From Entonaema liquescens (lineage: Eukaryota; Ascomycota; Sordariomycetes; Xylariales; Xylariaceae), in assembly GCA_902805475.1 (NCBI GenBank), contig CADCSX010000011.1, positions 1,479,203 through 1,543,202 of the forward strand: 64,000 nt of DNA. Direction: 5' to 3'. Below, in pieces: positions 35,107-47,900 of the stretch (position 1 is the stretch's first letter; every line of letters starts with the position of its first letter). Below the pieces are notes generated by a model. The model was not told the origin of the DNA. It did no database searches and saw only the letters and a list, made by a program, of their open reading frames with translations. The position numbers were made by a program, and so were the translations under genes.

Positions 35107-38100
35107 GGTCAGGTGCCTGAAGCCTTAGTGTTCGTTAGAAAAATGGGGGTATCGTAATGCAATACCACTCTTACGGTATAGATTATAGATTATAGACTAT
35201 ACAGATATCTGAATGGATAGTTCGGTCCGTAAGGAACAAGCGGGCCCAATCTGAAATGGATAAGAGAAAGAAATTGGAGTTGAGCTTGAAACAGCAGGAG
35301 TGGAAGTGAAGGAGATATTATAGCTTCGACTTGATGAGGAGTGATAACCAAGTCGGCCTGGGAAGATATGATGCAAGATATTGGTGCATGTACAGTAATT
35401 GTCGACGTAGAAGTTGATATAGGTGCGCAGGTTTGAACCTATATTTGAATCTTTTGAAGCACACAAGAGGGAGGGATGCGTGTGAATAATAAATCAAAGA
35501 TGTACCAGGTGATTTGTTCTCGTATCGTACCAAAGGGGAATGGTCCAACCTATGCAGTTAAGTGTGGCTGTTCTATCCGGTGAGCTGGATACTTGTACTT
35601 TAGACAAAAGGGGAGAATACTTCGATATCCAAAGTACCATGTGTGAACTTTTAGGCATTATACGTCAGGGCCATTTTCCATGAGCTGTCAAGGGAAAAGA
35701 AGGAGCTTCAGCTTGGTCAGGTATCCACGTTAGGAAACCTATCTCTCCATCCTCATTTTTTCTCGCACACCTCTCCCCTCGGTAAAAGCAGCTGTAGACA
35801 CCCCCATTTCTGTAAGTAATGCGGATATCTCGCACTTAGGACCCGCTACTTCTAGAATATTGTTATATTAGTCATTGGGGAGCTGTCTGAACTAGGTAGA
35901 GTGTGGTGCTAAAGGATTATGTTGCCGAAATCGAACCAACAACAAAGTTGTACGTACTCATGTGGAAGGTGAAAAAAGACTGATTATACGTGTAAGCAAT
36001 ATTAGATCTAGCACACAACACATTTACATAATAACGTACCTATGTACATGCTTGGGTACTTGTCTTCATTCATAATAGATACATACATAGACACAGAGGT
36101 ATATACCCACCCACGTAACTGGGTAGATATATTTTAAGATACTTTAAACTAAAGTTGTGTGATGCTGTAACAAGCTCAATCTCACTATTTCAGCAATGCC
36201 GGCAGGTGGCTTAACTCCCTGCAGTAAATCACAACGAATCGTGATTGTATTCTGACTGCGCCGCTAAAGAGATAACCATACGGGTAGATCCATCAAACGC
36301 CGGCATCTACACTACATAATGGAGATTCAAGGGACATGTGATATCAAATCCCTTCTATCGGATCTAAAAAATGCTCCATGCCATGCTAGGTGAGCATAGC
36401 CCTTATTTATCCATTAATAATACGGCAACCGTGTTTCCGAATATACGTTAATACCGAAATCTAGTGCCGTGAGTTGTTTGTTCTCCTTACAAAACCCCAA
36501 AGATACAGCCTCGCCACTTGCCTATTTACGTTACAAGATTCACTAAATTTGGCTTTATCTACTTCCTACCCAACTGATAGAACAACAAAGCTCAGTAACA
36601 CAGGCTCGGGGATGGCTAAGGTGACAGTCGGCCCGGTACCTATAACCGTCTAGGAGGTCGTTATCATGGCAGTTTGATCTTTGACAACTCACAAAAGGGA
36701 CTGGTTAGCGCCAACATCTTGTATTGTTCAAAACATCACCTTCGTACGCTACCTAAGACTACTGGAGAGATATATATAGATATATGGATATGAGAAGGAA
36801 TGAAAGAAAAAGCAATGCTATGCAACACGCGTTGAGGGTTTGCTAATTGATGTCTTGCATAGTTTAATCTTAGCGCCAACAAAAAGTCGACATCTAGGAA
36901 CTAACTTAAAGCACTAGGTAATAGGGAGAAATAGGTACTTTCATCTTTGTAAAGGAAACTCTGGGCCATGATTAGACAGACAAAGAAGTCTATCAGCACA
37001 TGTCTATCTTCTTTGATACATACCCATGCAGCCCCGGTATAGCCACGAGTGACATGTACCATATTTGAATTTCGTTCCTTGAGTACCTTGAGTAGGTAGT
37101 TTGTTAATTCAGCTCAAAGTGATACGAAGGTAAGGCAGCGCTTAGACTTTACAATATGAATCCCTAGATATTAGCCGCGCTCCCTAGGGAGAGGCTTAAA
37201 TTATCATGTGATATATCAATAAGGCTAGGGCTCGGGCAATGCGGTTAGGAAAGGCATTAGAAGTTAAATCTAACTCCAAGTAATTTCTTCAGGCGAGCTG
37301 AACGTGATCGATGTGTTACGTTTAGATGAATAGCACATTCCCCGTTTCAGACCGCCGAGTAGATTACCACTCTTGGCAAGACAAACAAACAGAGAGGTTG
37401 CACAGATGGGACTAGAAATGTCCCTTCCGACTACAAAGTCACGTAGTACGATCTTTGTGCCTATCATATAGCTCATATCACGTTTCACGAGGCCCATCAT
37501 TCTCCATTACGTTGGGGGTTGCTCCATGGGAATAGCATAGCCGGCATAATATTTAGCAACAGCATGGATTCCACAAATCCCAGTTCCAGATGGGTGGAAA
37601 CTTCATCTCCATAGGGGTGTATCGGCGCGTCAGGGGAGGAGTTCCTACTCATCCATGTCTTCATACCTAGACAAATACTGAGAAAACAGGAATAAGTGTA
37701 GCTACCTCTGTCTGTATGGTCAGGGGATCGAACACCCACAACTTATAAATAAAACAATTGATACAGAAGGAAATGATTCCAGATTACACAGCATTAACCC
37801 GTCACTTGCCATCACATACCAAGGAGTTTCTAATTAAGTAACACTAGACTATGAAGTCAGGACTAGGCAAACGTTAGCACGAGGGATTCATATTCCTGTC
37901 CAACGCTAGAATACTTGTAACGGGATATGTTGACTCGGATCCTTATAGGTTAATTCTAATGTTTTACCTAGTTCGGGTCACACCCGAAGGTTTAGTTCTG
38001 CTTGTATAGCTAGGTCTGTACAATTAAGTAGGTCTCATCTCATCCTAGAGAATAGAAGGCAAGAAGCATATGGATTAAGATGCCATCATAGGTTTCCCGT

Positions 38101-38615
38101 CCGTAAAGTATGGGACCTTCCCGAAACCTAAAGTCAGTCAAAGTATACATCTTCTCCTAATACCATTTTAAATCCCCAAGGGCGCACGTGGACACCTATA
38201 TATATACGTATAATTTAAGTTGGATATCATACTGTTCCTGCTGCGTTTAGCGACACTCCTTAGCAAGATCAACAATAAAAGCGAGGAAAGCAAAAGCGGT
38301 AGTAACCTTACTTTGCTTCGTCCAGGACTAGAAGCTACCTACCTACTCACAAGATATTCAAATGCAACTTTAGGTCCAAGAGTAGCTGCCAAACTACTAG
38401 TATCTAACGTCCATTTCTGAGGGTAATCATCTACACATTGTACGCCGCAAGAAAAATACCATAAACAAGAACCTTCGTCTATGCAAGGGTGGGTTGGGCT
38501 CGTGTTGAAATCGGCCTACAGCGCTTCCGACGCGGGACTACCAAGCCCCTGCTCCCTTCCTAATCTTCTGATTTGCTTTGTCTGCTTTTCCCCTGACCGT
38601 TTCTTGGCTTCTACG
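35107..38615. other. 3.5 kb spacer between divergent synthase and exporter genes
   Basis: No domain could be recognised in any frame. Two adjacent minus-strand frames at 37739-37497 and 37500-37270 nearly join, but I cannot assign them. A TATATATA-rich stretch lies at about 38195-38215. A pathway gene that is degenerate, or of a family I do not recognise, could still be present. Confidence 0.5.
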
Positions 38616-40521
38616 ATGCCATATTATCATGCCGTTCGTGGCTGGCGCCAGGTAACCCTAATTGTAACGTAAGGAGTAGTGCCCTATTTTAGCATATGAC
38701 CTTGCTGGGCTGACAATGTCGATAGTCAACTAGTTGGGCTTCTATTCTCAGCTCTGGACGCATCTATCGTCTCGACTTCTCTCGTCACGATATCCATCGA
38801 TCTTCAAAACTTTCTCGATGTTCCTTGGGTTATTCTCTCCTACCTTTTAGCCTACCTTGGCTGTGCTATTGGGTTTGCTAAGCTGAGCGATATCTTTGGG
38901 CGGCGTGAGATGCTATGTTGCTCATGGGTACTCTTCGTCGGCTTTTCTGTCGGGTGTGCTCGTTCGGCCACCATGACTCAGTTGTATATTATCTTCTACT
39001 CAGCTTCCCATATCCCGTGTAAGCATCAACTGACCTACTAAGCAGGATCGTCTGCCGAGCCTTTCAGGGAATGGGAGGTGCTGGCTTGTACAGCCTAAGC
39101 CAGATTGTACTGTTCGAAATAGGCCCTTCCGATAAGCCCAGTCTAATGGGTGGACTAGTAGGTGTCACATTAGCAGTGTCATATGTGTTAGGTCCCGTTT
39201 TAGGGGCTGTAATTTCGTCGACTAGCCAGTGGACTTTCATATTTTGGATAAAGTGTGTACCAACAACCAGGTCCCCGGATTGGTGCTAACGTGTGGAATA
39301 GCGTCCCAGCGGGCGTAGCTGTTCTCGTCGCTCTCTACCTGGCCTTTCCACCCGAAGTTATCGCACACCAGAGGGGGTGGAGCTCAATTCGGAAAATCGA
39401 CTTCGTCGGTAACATCACGGTTATAACAGCATGCTGTCTCGTAGTGTTTTCATTGCAAGAGGCTGGCACCTATACGTATCGATGGGATAGCACGACTATT
39501 GTTTCGGCCCTATCAATCGCGTTTCTAAGCTGGGTAGCCTTCTTCACATGGGAGATATTCATCAGCCTAAAAGGTCGTACATATATCCAGCCTATATTTC
39601 CCTTAAGGCTCTTCTTTCGACGAGTATATGCCAGTTGCGTGATGTATGTATAAATGGCCGGGCTTTCTGGTAATAGGGGCAGCTAACAAGAACAGATGTA
39701 CGTTTTGCACGGGTTACGTCTACCTATCCGTGCTCATCATTTTCCCTGAACGCTTCCAGATCGTTAGCGGTGAGAATGCGCTCAATTCGGGAATCCATCT
39801 TCTACCGCTGCTAGGTGCTACTTCGTTCGGGGCATTCTTCGCAGGCACGATTTCGCGAAATAGGAATAATACATCGTGGACATTAATGTTGGCCCATGTC
39901 TTTCAGCTCATCGGAATTGGCCTTATGTCCACACTTAGAGAAACCACCACGGAAACCAAGGCACAATATGGATTCCAAGTAATTCTAGGTCTTGGATTCG
40001 GACTGGCCCTTGGTGCAGGAACAATTATGGCTTCGATACAATCTCAAAGCCAAGATCTAGCTGTTGCCCAAGGCGCAATCGCACAAGCTCGAGTATTCGG
40101 TGGTGCTGTCGGGATCGCAATTTGCAGCATCGTGTTCAACCGAAAGGTAACAGTTGAACTCAGCGACAAGATGAATCCCGAAGACTTGGCTGCGTTGCAT
40201 CACAGTCCAACCATCGCTCCGTGGTTACCAGATGACCTCAAACTTGTTGTGCGCTCAGTGTAGGTTTTTAAATAGTAGATGATGATGGCATCGTATTAAC
40301 TATAATAAAAGCTAACGTTTGGTTTGTGGTTGTATAGGTACGCATCAGCCTTCACGAGCGACATAAATATTATGATTGGAATTGCTGTGGCTGGTGTGGT
40401 TGCTAGTGCGTTTACTTACGAGCGTCAGCCACCGGCCATGTCTACTATCTCTCAGATCTTTGGGGTTGAAGGACATAGCGACACGGAGCTCATACTAATG
40501 ACTCCCTTGCACCGAGAATAA
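38616..40521 (+). CDS. MFS drug/metabolite exporter (DHA2-like, 14 helices)
   Basis: Six exons, 38616-38668, 38726-38983, 39046-39252, 39302-39643, 39696-40259 and 40338-40521, give 535 aa. All five introns are in phase 2 and the frame closes. The start region (GWRQVTLIVT|QLVGLLFSALDASIV) forms the first helix with the DxSIV signature of DHA exporters. Then come KLSDIFGRREM (motif A), IVCRAFQGMGGAGLYSLSQI, GLVGVTLAVSYVLGPVLGA (motif C, antiporter) and FWINVPAGV. By family it is a proton-driven plasma-membrane efflux pump, often placed beside polyketide genes for export or self-protection. An upstream ATG at 38481 is in frame, but 38616 gives the usual short N terminus. Confidence 0.88.
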
Positions 40522-40960
40522 AGGTATCACATTTCACGTTTTACATGACGTAATTATACCTACCTAGGTATAGGTACCTATGATAACTAGGTAGCTTATC
40601 AGGTAGATAAGTATCCGAGCCATGTAATAAGCCGAAATCAAATGCTTCAATCAAACTTTTGCTAACATTGAATGAATGCATTTAACTAATGTAGGAATTA
40701 GTTGGAAACATGTGATTAGTTAGGGGTAGCATATGTACATGTAGATAGTTATACCTTTGTTAGGTACACCGGTACATGATTTACCCCATCGGCTCGCGCA
40801 ACCTCCAATAAGATGTAATAAACAATTCCATATATCCGACATCTACCTACATACATCTCATGTTAACTAGGTAGTCCTTCTTTCTTCTTCGAGGTTTTAT
40901 ATAACGAAAAAAAAAAAGAAACAAAACAATAAAGACCCAATATTTTCGTAACAAAACCTC
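40522..40960. other. Intergenic, dense in TACCTAGG words
   Basis: It contains TACCTAGGTA exactly at 40561-40570 and several partial copies. No gene seen. Confidence 0.6.
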
Positions 40961-41924
40961 ATGTTATCTGCATTACGCGTCTGTTCTAGAAGCCCTTCTC
41001 TTGGTACAGCTGCAAAACGTGCACCGTTCAGCCGAGCTCGGTATTTCGGCAATATGACAGAATCTCAAGATGCTATCGTTAAAGAACTACAGAAGTACAC
41101 AACGTAAGGAATAACAAGACGAGCCCCAACAACCTAGCTAATTTCCGAGCTTTAGCTGCGATGTCTCCGACGCCCTATGTAAGCTCAAGTACCGGAATGG
41201 CGGCTTCTTATCCGGCTTGACTATGTGGTCTCCTCAACGCCAGGACGGTCCTACCAAGATCGTCGGTCCAGCATACACTGTTAAGTACGTGCCATTAGAC
41301 GATCCCTCGCCTAAACATCCAACCCACTATGTATGTTGAGACTTGCATAGCGGCGAAGAGGTACTGATTATAATTCCAAGATCGATACTGTCCCCGAGGG
41401 TGCCGTAGTCTTCGTTTCTTGCCCTCCTAAAATTCCAAATGCTGTATATGGTGGCTTAATGTCGACCCGCGCCCAATTCAGGGGCGCTGTTGGGTCTATC
41501 ATCGACGGACGTTTCCGTGACTTGCAAGAGCAACGTGCATTACAATATCCGGTACGAGTTTCCCTTTCCCTCCCAAAATACTCCCCCTCTCAAATAGCTG
41601 CCTTAAGCCCTCTCCCCTTGCGTGTTCGCCGATGATTAAGAATAATAGATCTTTGCCCGCGGAGTAGGAACGGCACCTCCAGCCGAGCTACTTAAGGTTG
41701 CTGCCGTCAATGTGCCTGTTAAACTGCAAACAGACGAACAAGATATGGATATTCGACCAGGCGACTACCTGATTGCCGACTTGAACGGTGTCGTCGTCTT
41801 ACCTGTCGAGCTGGCGGAGCAAGCGCTACCGCTAATGAAGAAGCAGGTCGACGCCGATGACAAAGTGGCTGAGGCGATCAAGGACGGGATGAGCTTCACC
41901 GAGGCTAGTAAAAAGTTCAGATAG
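40961..41924 (+). CDS. RraA-like / 4-hydroxy-4-methyl-2-oxoglutarate aldolase-like protein
   Basis: Four exons, 40961-41103, 41156-41330, 41381-41551 and 41649-41924, give 254 aa. Conserved RraA-fold blocks are TTCDVSDAL, GPAYTVKY, AVYGGLMSTRAQFRGAVGSI, IDGRFRDLQEQRA, PIFARGVGTAPPAE, and RPGDYLIADLNGVVVLP. The GG, DGRxRD and GDxxxAD positions match metal-dependent aldolase/decarboxylase members such as yeast YER010C. It would cleave or decarboxylate a 2-oxo acid. The first 31 residues are basic and Ser-rich, like a mitochondrial presequence, and a second Met starts MTESQDAIVKELQ. This suggests two start sites, with mitochondrial and cytosolic forms. No sequence evidence ties it to the polyketide. 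Confidence 0.85.
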
Positions 41925-42609
41925 GCGTGAAATCTTGATTGGTCCTCTATGATAGAAAAATGAAAGCTTGGTTCCTGAATCCCTACAATATCTCACTTCT
42001 GCGCAGCACGCAAAACATCCTCATCTCATATCTTTGGAAACAATAACACATCTGATCACCAGTAGAGAACATTTTAAATCTAGCAAGTTGTTTAGGTATC
42101 CATACATGTAACCCTACCAATCTACAGCCTAGCCGACGGCTCATCGTATATCAAGAGATGATACACGAAGTCGTCAAAGCTGCTTCGAGGTTGAACCTTA
42201 GGTAACCATCGATCCACACCACAAATAACAGCGTCTGACGAGCCGGCTGGTTTGATTAGCAGCTCTCTATCTTACAGAGTTACGAGTAGCTGCATATTCC
42301 GACAAGCTTGAAAATAATAAACCACAAATACCCCGAACTCCAAAACCCATGCCTGTCTTCTGAGTCGCTATTGTTCCCGTGGTATCATGCTGACGCTATC
42401 CGTCCAGTGATAAATGCAAAACAAGTAAACACAAACCAGCTCAGTATAGACGATGCGACAAATGCAAATCTATGAGACTGAAAAAAAGAAACGGAGTGAA
42501 AGAGTAGAGAAGGTAGTCCGTCTAAACTAAGCCAGCGTAAGGCGAGAGAGTAACGTCGCCGAAAGCAATAGCCGTAGATCAGTGCTAGGAAGCATTTTCG
42601 AGAGCAATC
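41925..42609. other. Intergenic between convergent genes
   Basis: 3' flanks of the aldolase-like gene and the histidine kinase gene. No further gene seen. Confidence 0.6.
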
Positions 42610-45600
42610 TCACCCCAGCTTTTCGAGCTGCTTTGTTACAGTCATCATCTTCTCGATCAATTCGGGAATCCGAAACGGCTTCACCAATACATCATCACAT
42701 CCGGCAGCCTTGGCCTCGAGTATTTGCTCCATGCGCGCGTTGGCACTGACCGCGATAATAGGTATCCTGGGTCCCCTAAAATGACCCGATTTCTCCAGCT
42801 CTCTGATTTTGCGCGTGCAAGTGAGGCCGTCTTGTACGGGCATTTCGATATCCATCAGGATAAGGCTAAGCGGGAACTGCCCGTCAGCACGGTTCGTATG
42901 CTGGAGCTTTTCCAGTGCCTCTACTCCGTGATTGGCTACCTCGACGGAACACCCACTATTCTGAAGATCACGACGGGTGATTTGCTGGTTGATAAGGTTA
43001 TCCTCAACTAAGAGAACGCCTTCGATCTGTGGTCCGAGCAGCCTCTTTCCTGGTTTTGCCATAGTAAACGGACCCCTGTTCAACCCTTTGCCAACATTGC
43101 TGCTTGTGGTTTTTAGGATATGGCCAACAGCCTCCGCAGCTGCTCGAGCCTCTCTAAATGCTTCTTCACTTGGTACCTGAGCTTCAATATAGAATGCAAA
43201 GGTCGAACCCTGGCCAGGACTGGATGCTACTCCAATAGCGCCATTCTGCATCTCCGTGAGCCTACGGCTAATGAACAGCCCGAGCCCTGAACCTCCGTAT
43301 TTCACATGGGTCTTCGAATTGGCCTGAACGAAGCGTTGGAATAGGGAAGACTTCTCTTCTTCAGTGAGGCCTTGCCCCGTATCCTTGACTTCAAACATCA
43401 GATAGATCCTCTTATCTTCAGGTACCGGAGAAGATGGTCTATCGCCTTGCCATAGCGCATCCGCCGCCCGTGGAATAAATTGAACGGAAGAGGCACGGTC
43501 TTCGGGGCGGGCCTTTGAGGCACTCATCGTAATCGAGACATTCCTCGTTGGGCCGTTCTTTGTGAATTTTAGGGCGTTTGTGAGGAGGTTGATGAGAACT
43601 TGTTTCAGTCGGGAGGGATCCAAATCGAGAAATTCAATGTTGAGTTCGGTGTAGGATCGGTCAACTACCATAGTTAAATCAATATCAACCCTACGAGCTT
43701 CCACCTCAAACATCTTGAACGCCTCTTGCGCAATGTGGATAGGATTCACCGTAATTGGAGTAATAGACAAAAGATTTGAGTCCAGCTTGGACATTGTTAA
43801 GATATCATCAACGATGCGCTTCTGATGCTGAGCGCAGGCAATTATCGTCTCTGCGTTATCTATACTGTCTTTTACCAATTGCGAACCTTCCTGCCAAATG
43901 CGGCCCGGGGTACCAGCTGTGGGAGAATTCAATACGCCGTTTCGATCAGGTTTTGCAGACATTGAATCGATCAACTCTTGGGCCTTGGTAAGGCACCCGA
44001 TAACTGCATCCGCACACTGGACGATGGCACTTAGGGGATTGCGCATCTCATGCGAAGTCATGTCGATAAAGTTCTCTTGCTGACGCTTCGATTCGATCGC
44101 CTCGTCCTTCCTTTGCCGCTCCTTTTCGAATTGCCATTTTTGCAATGAGACATCACTAAGACAGCCCGTAAAGGTCTGGATAGCCCCCTCCGAGTTTTTC
44201 ACTGGCATAAACGTAGCAAGGACCCAGCGTGGTGCAGTGATCTGTTCGCCAGTAGTATCTGTTTCAGTCCACAGCGTCTTTAGCCGAAGTTCGGCAGTCT
44301 GCGACTTTCCTTCTTTGACTAGCGTGGCGAGAGTCTTCTTCAGGACCGGCATATCCTCATCAACGACACAAAATTCGAATGGTTTGACGGATACTTGGGA
44401 GAGGTCCACTCTCTCTAGGCCACACATTTCGTAGAATACATTGTTAGCTCCGATTAAACGGCCATCGAGAGCCATGTCATACATCCCCACCGTAGCAAGC
44501 TGTGCCATCCTATAGTATCTAGCGTTAGCCTGGCCTTTCAAAGGTTCAATATTGTCTTGAGCTTCATCTTATAGATGCTCTGGACTCGCCGGGACTTGGA
44601 AATGTGGAGTTCCCCGCAGAAAAAAGATCGTGCGAATGTTTGAGGGTGTTGGTACTTACCGTTTAAGATTCTCTGCCTGTTGGGCTTTGCGAATTGCCTC
44701 TTCGGCGGCTTTTTTATGCAAAGTCACATCCGTCAAACACGCTAAAACTTGGTTAATGTTACCACTAGGACCCCGTTCAGCTTTCAGAGAAGCCAGGACG
44801 TGCCGCACGCCCCCATCTTCCGCATCAAGGTCCAACCCAGCTTTCTCGAAACTAGGAGAGCTTCCAATGGGATGTTGGAGAGGATAATTATCCTCCGCCA
44901 GGCGCCGAACTCTCAACTCGATAGTTACAGTAAGAGTTCTTTGAAGTTCTTCATATGCTCTCTCTACATTAGGCTTGTCTTCCTCGATGACGCAGGATAA
45001 GAAACCCTCGGGTGTAAGTGGATTTACTTGCGGAGCGCCAGTGATGCGATGCCAAGCGTCATTAGCAAATGTGATATTACCACGATGATTACCGAAACAC
45101 ATCCCGACGGGGATAAATTCGGCGATTTGCTGAAACTTTTGGACGGATTCCGTAGCCTCTCTTGTTTGCATCGCGAGCATAGCCTGGTCATACGCCGCTT
45201 GTTCGGCGATGTTGCGACCTCTTCGCGCTTCCTCCTCTAGAAGTACAGTGGAAGCCAAGGTTGTTGTTAGTTTCTGCCCAAGCAAGGATATGTACTGCTG
45301 GTAGTCATTGTCGTATGGACGGCGAGGGTTGAGCCCGAGCAAAAGCAAGCCTAGCACATGTTCATCCTTAGTTGGCCGGATAGGACAAATAATGGCCTCG
45401 CGGCAAGGGTCTTTGAAACCACGCCATTGTAAACCCTCTAGCAGCGACTCTGGTAATGTCCCATTACTAATCTGCAATAATATGGGGGTCTGCGATTCGA
45501 GGGCCTCTCTAAAGGATAAAGACAACCCCAAATCGCTTCCATCCAGCTGTAGCTTTGGCGGGGCTATAGGATGTTCTTGTGGAACGCCTAGACAGCCTTC

Positions 45601-46695
45601 TAGCCGACAAGCTTTTCCCGCAGACGAAGACTTCGGGTCTTCCTCAACCGAGTAAAGGATGGCAAGGGGGATATCATAGGCTGGCTGGCACGCCTCAAGT
45701 TCTTGAATGAGCTTGGTCCAGTAGGACTTAACATCTCGGGCGGTGACCAGGGTGTCGCCTAAGTCAATTAGCATTTGCATGCGCCTCTCCCAGAGTCGCA
45801 TAGAAGTGGTATCTTGGATAGGCTGGATAAATCCAAGATACCTATTCTTCTCAGTAATGGGAATCATAGACCACTTGAGATACTTCTCTTCGGAACTCCC
45901 GTCGGCCTTCTCTACAAAGAACCGCCACTCATCCTCATTTCCCGCACGGAGCTTAGAAGCCGAAGACATGGCCAGCTTAATCTTCTCGCAAAAATCAGGC
46001 CAAGCGTCTTCTACCGATTTACCTAGTAAGGAAGGATGCTTAGATCCACACAGCTGGCTGAATGCTTCGTTGTATAGAGTGGTCAACTGATCGCCCCAGT
46101 AAATAACAATAGGCCTTGAGTCGGCAAGAACCTGGTTGAAAGTCTGCTGTAGGAGAGGAGGCCAGAGGGACAGGGGACCGAGAGGTGTTCCCGCCCAGTC
46201 CAGAGTATTGATAACGTGAACGAAGGACTCCTGTTCTAACATGAAGTCTGGAGGTGTCCAACCATAATCTCCATCTTCGGAAGCAACAGATAAAGCGTTC
46301 TCGTGTAGGATGCTGTTGCTGTTTCCGCGGCTATGGGAGGACCTCCTACCATGAAGGTCTTCTTCCGACACCAATCCATGATTAGCACCAATAACAGCCC
46401 ATTTATTGCCAATGATGGACCGCGTCCAGAGTATATGCTCGAAAAGCGACGTGTAGGTTGCGCTCGAAGTACGAGGGGTGGAAGCGGTCACCCATTCCCA
46501 AAAGGAGCCATGTCGCGACTGGGCTAACTCGACAACTCGCGCGTGTAGGGCGGGTTTTTGGCGTAAGGCGGGGTTCGCATAGATTGGCTGCGGCGACTGG
46601 GCCGGTGCAATCGCGACGACGAAGGTCGGTCGAGGATCAGAATCGAGAAGTTCAAGAATGCCGACGTCGGATATTCCCATTGGTGGGTACATCAT
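42610..46695 (-). CDS. Hybrid histidine kinase with several PAS-type domains
   Basis: Two exons, 46695-44660 and 44518-42610, give 1314 aa. The intron ends at GCTAACGCTAG, the only acceptor that fits the phase, and joins ENLKR to YYRMAQLATVGMYD. PAS-like regions lie near 150-260, 540-640 and 685-800, with a possible GAF-like stretch between the first two. The HisKA box has the phospho-acceptor His835 in DMTSHEMRNPLSA. The ATPase domain has GQGLT and GGSGLGLFISRRL. A C-terminal receiver has Asp1235 in ILMDIEMP and Lys in LVKPF. It should sense a signal, autophosphorylate and pass phosphate through an HPt protein to response regulators. No transmembrane helix is seen. The start is the ATG at 46695. 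An AT-only block begins ~130 bases upstream. Confidence 0.92.
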
Positions 46696-47029
46696 CAGCA
46701 CAGCTAATGGCGTGGCGACGTCGTTCGATGTTTGCGGCGGCTGTATGCCACATGATTGAGTTGTAATGTGTAATGTGCAATGTAGAGGCGGAAATGATTA
46801 AGTAGAGAAAAGTCCCCGAAATACATGCGGACGGAAAATTAAAACTATTAATAAAATATTAATAATTTTTCGATTTAAATAAATAAAATTACATTGTAAT
46901 CAAAGATTTTATGTAAATATATTTTTATTTATTTATTATTATGATTAATATAATTATTTACATTGAAAATTTTATTTATTAATTTATTTTAAAAAAAAAA
47001 AAAAAACCTTTTATTTATTCGCATAACGT

Positions 47030-47900
47030 CATTAACTTTAATCTATCCAACTTCTATTAAATACCTAAGATCATTCAATCAACAAACGTAAAGATTTATC
47101 AAAAGTAATAAGGCTAAAGTGGACAACCCAAGTTTGCATAACGTATAAACAGACCAATGTTAATTTAAAAGATCCTTCATCTTTCCCACTGCATATTACC
47201 CTTAAGTTAAAACAGAATCATAAGCTAAGACGTCAAGTCAAATACAGAAATACCCAACCACGTCTTATTTAAAACCCAGTGTTGTAAATCCATGACAACC
47301 AATAAAACCAACGCCCTACCCTTTTATCTGCTAGTAAGCGCGGAATATGGACCGCTTAAAGTACGACATCGAGTCCATAGCTTGCTGGTCCACCTTAACC
47401 GCCAGTCCTGCTCTCAGAAGCGAGTTGCACTCCAGATAAGTATATAAGCACCATTCACGCCGTGACAATCAACCCACGCAACAAGACTCTTCTCAATAGC
47501 ACTGAGGTCACCGGTAATTACGTAGCTGACTGTTGGTTCGAGAGTAGATGGGCTAAACTACTACCAACCAGTTATTCAAGTTGAACCATAATATCGACAC
47601 AGTTAGCACCCGTTGCCTTGATTTCCACCCCAATGTTGAGAGAAGTAACCTAAGTATATTATATGGGATTCAACTGTCAGTCTCATGGGAAGCTTCACTG
47701 GCTTTTTTTTCATTTATTATCGATGTGTGAGTGTAAACAAACCCCCAAAATATTAATTGTGGTGATCGTTTGTCTGTTTTTGTCCCTTGCTAAGTTTTTC
47801 ATATAAAGCTCATGTGTATCTTGGTGTGTCACAAGTGGTTCTCAAAAAGTCCATTCTTAAGCAAATATCTTTAAAAACATTAAAATAAGCTTCCGGAAAA
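47030..47900. other. Moderate-GC island in the AT block, unassigned
   Basis: About 0.9 kb of ordinary base composition without terminal repeats that I could see. On the minus strand near 47450-47590 a stop-free stretch reads VSYVITGDLSAIEKSLVAW and continues for about 20 residues before a stop. It could be a gene remnant, but I recognise no family. Confidence 0.45.

Noticed and set aside
44542..44657. Splitting the histidine kinase into two genes
   Set aside because: The two frames join cleanly with GTAAGT and GCTAACGCTAG, and domain order continues PAS to HisKA to receiver.
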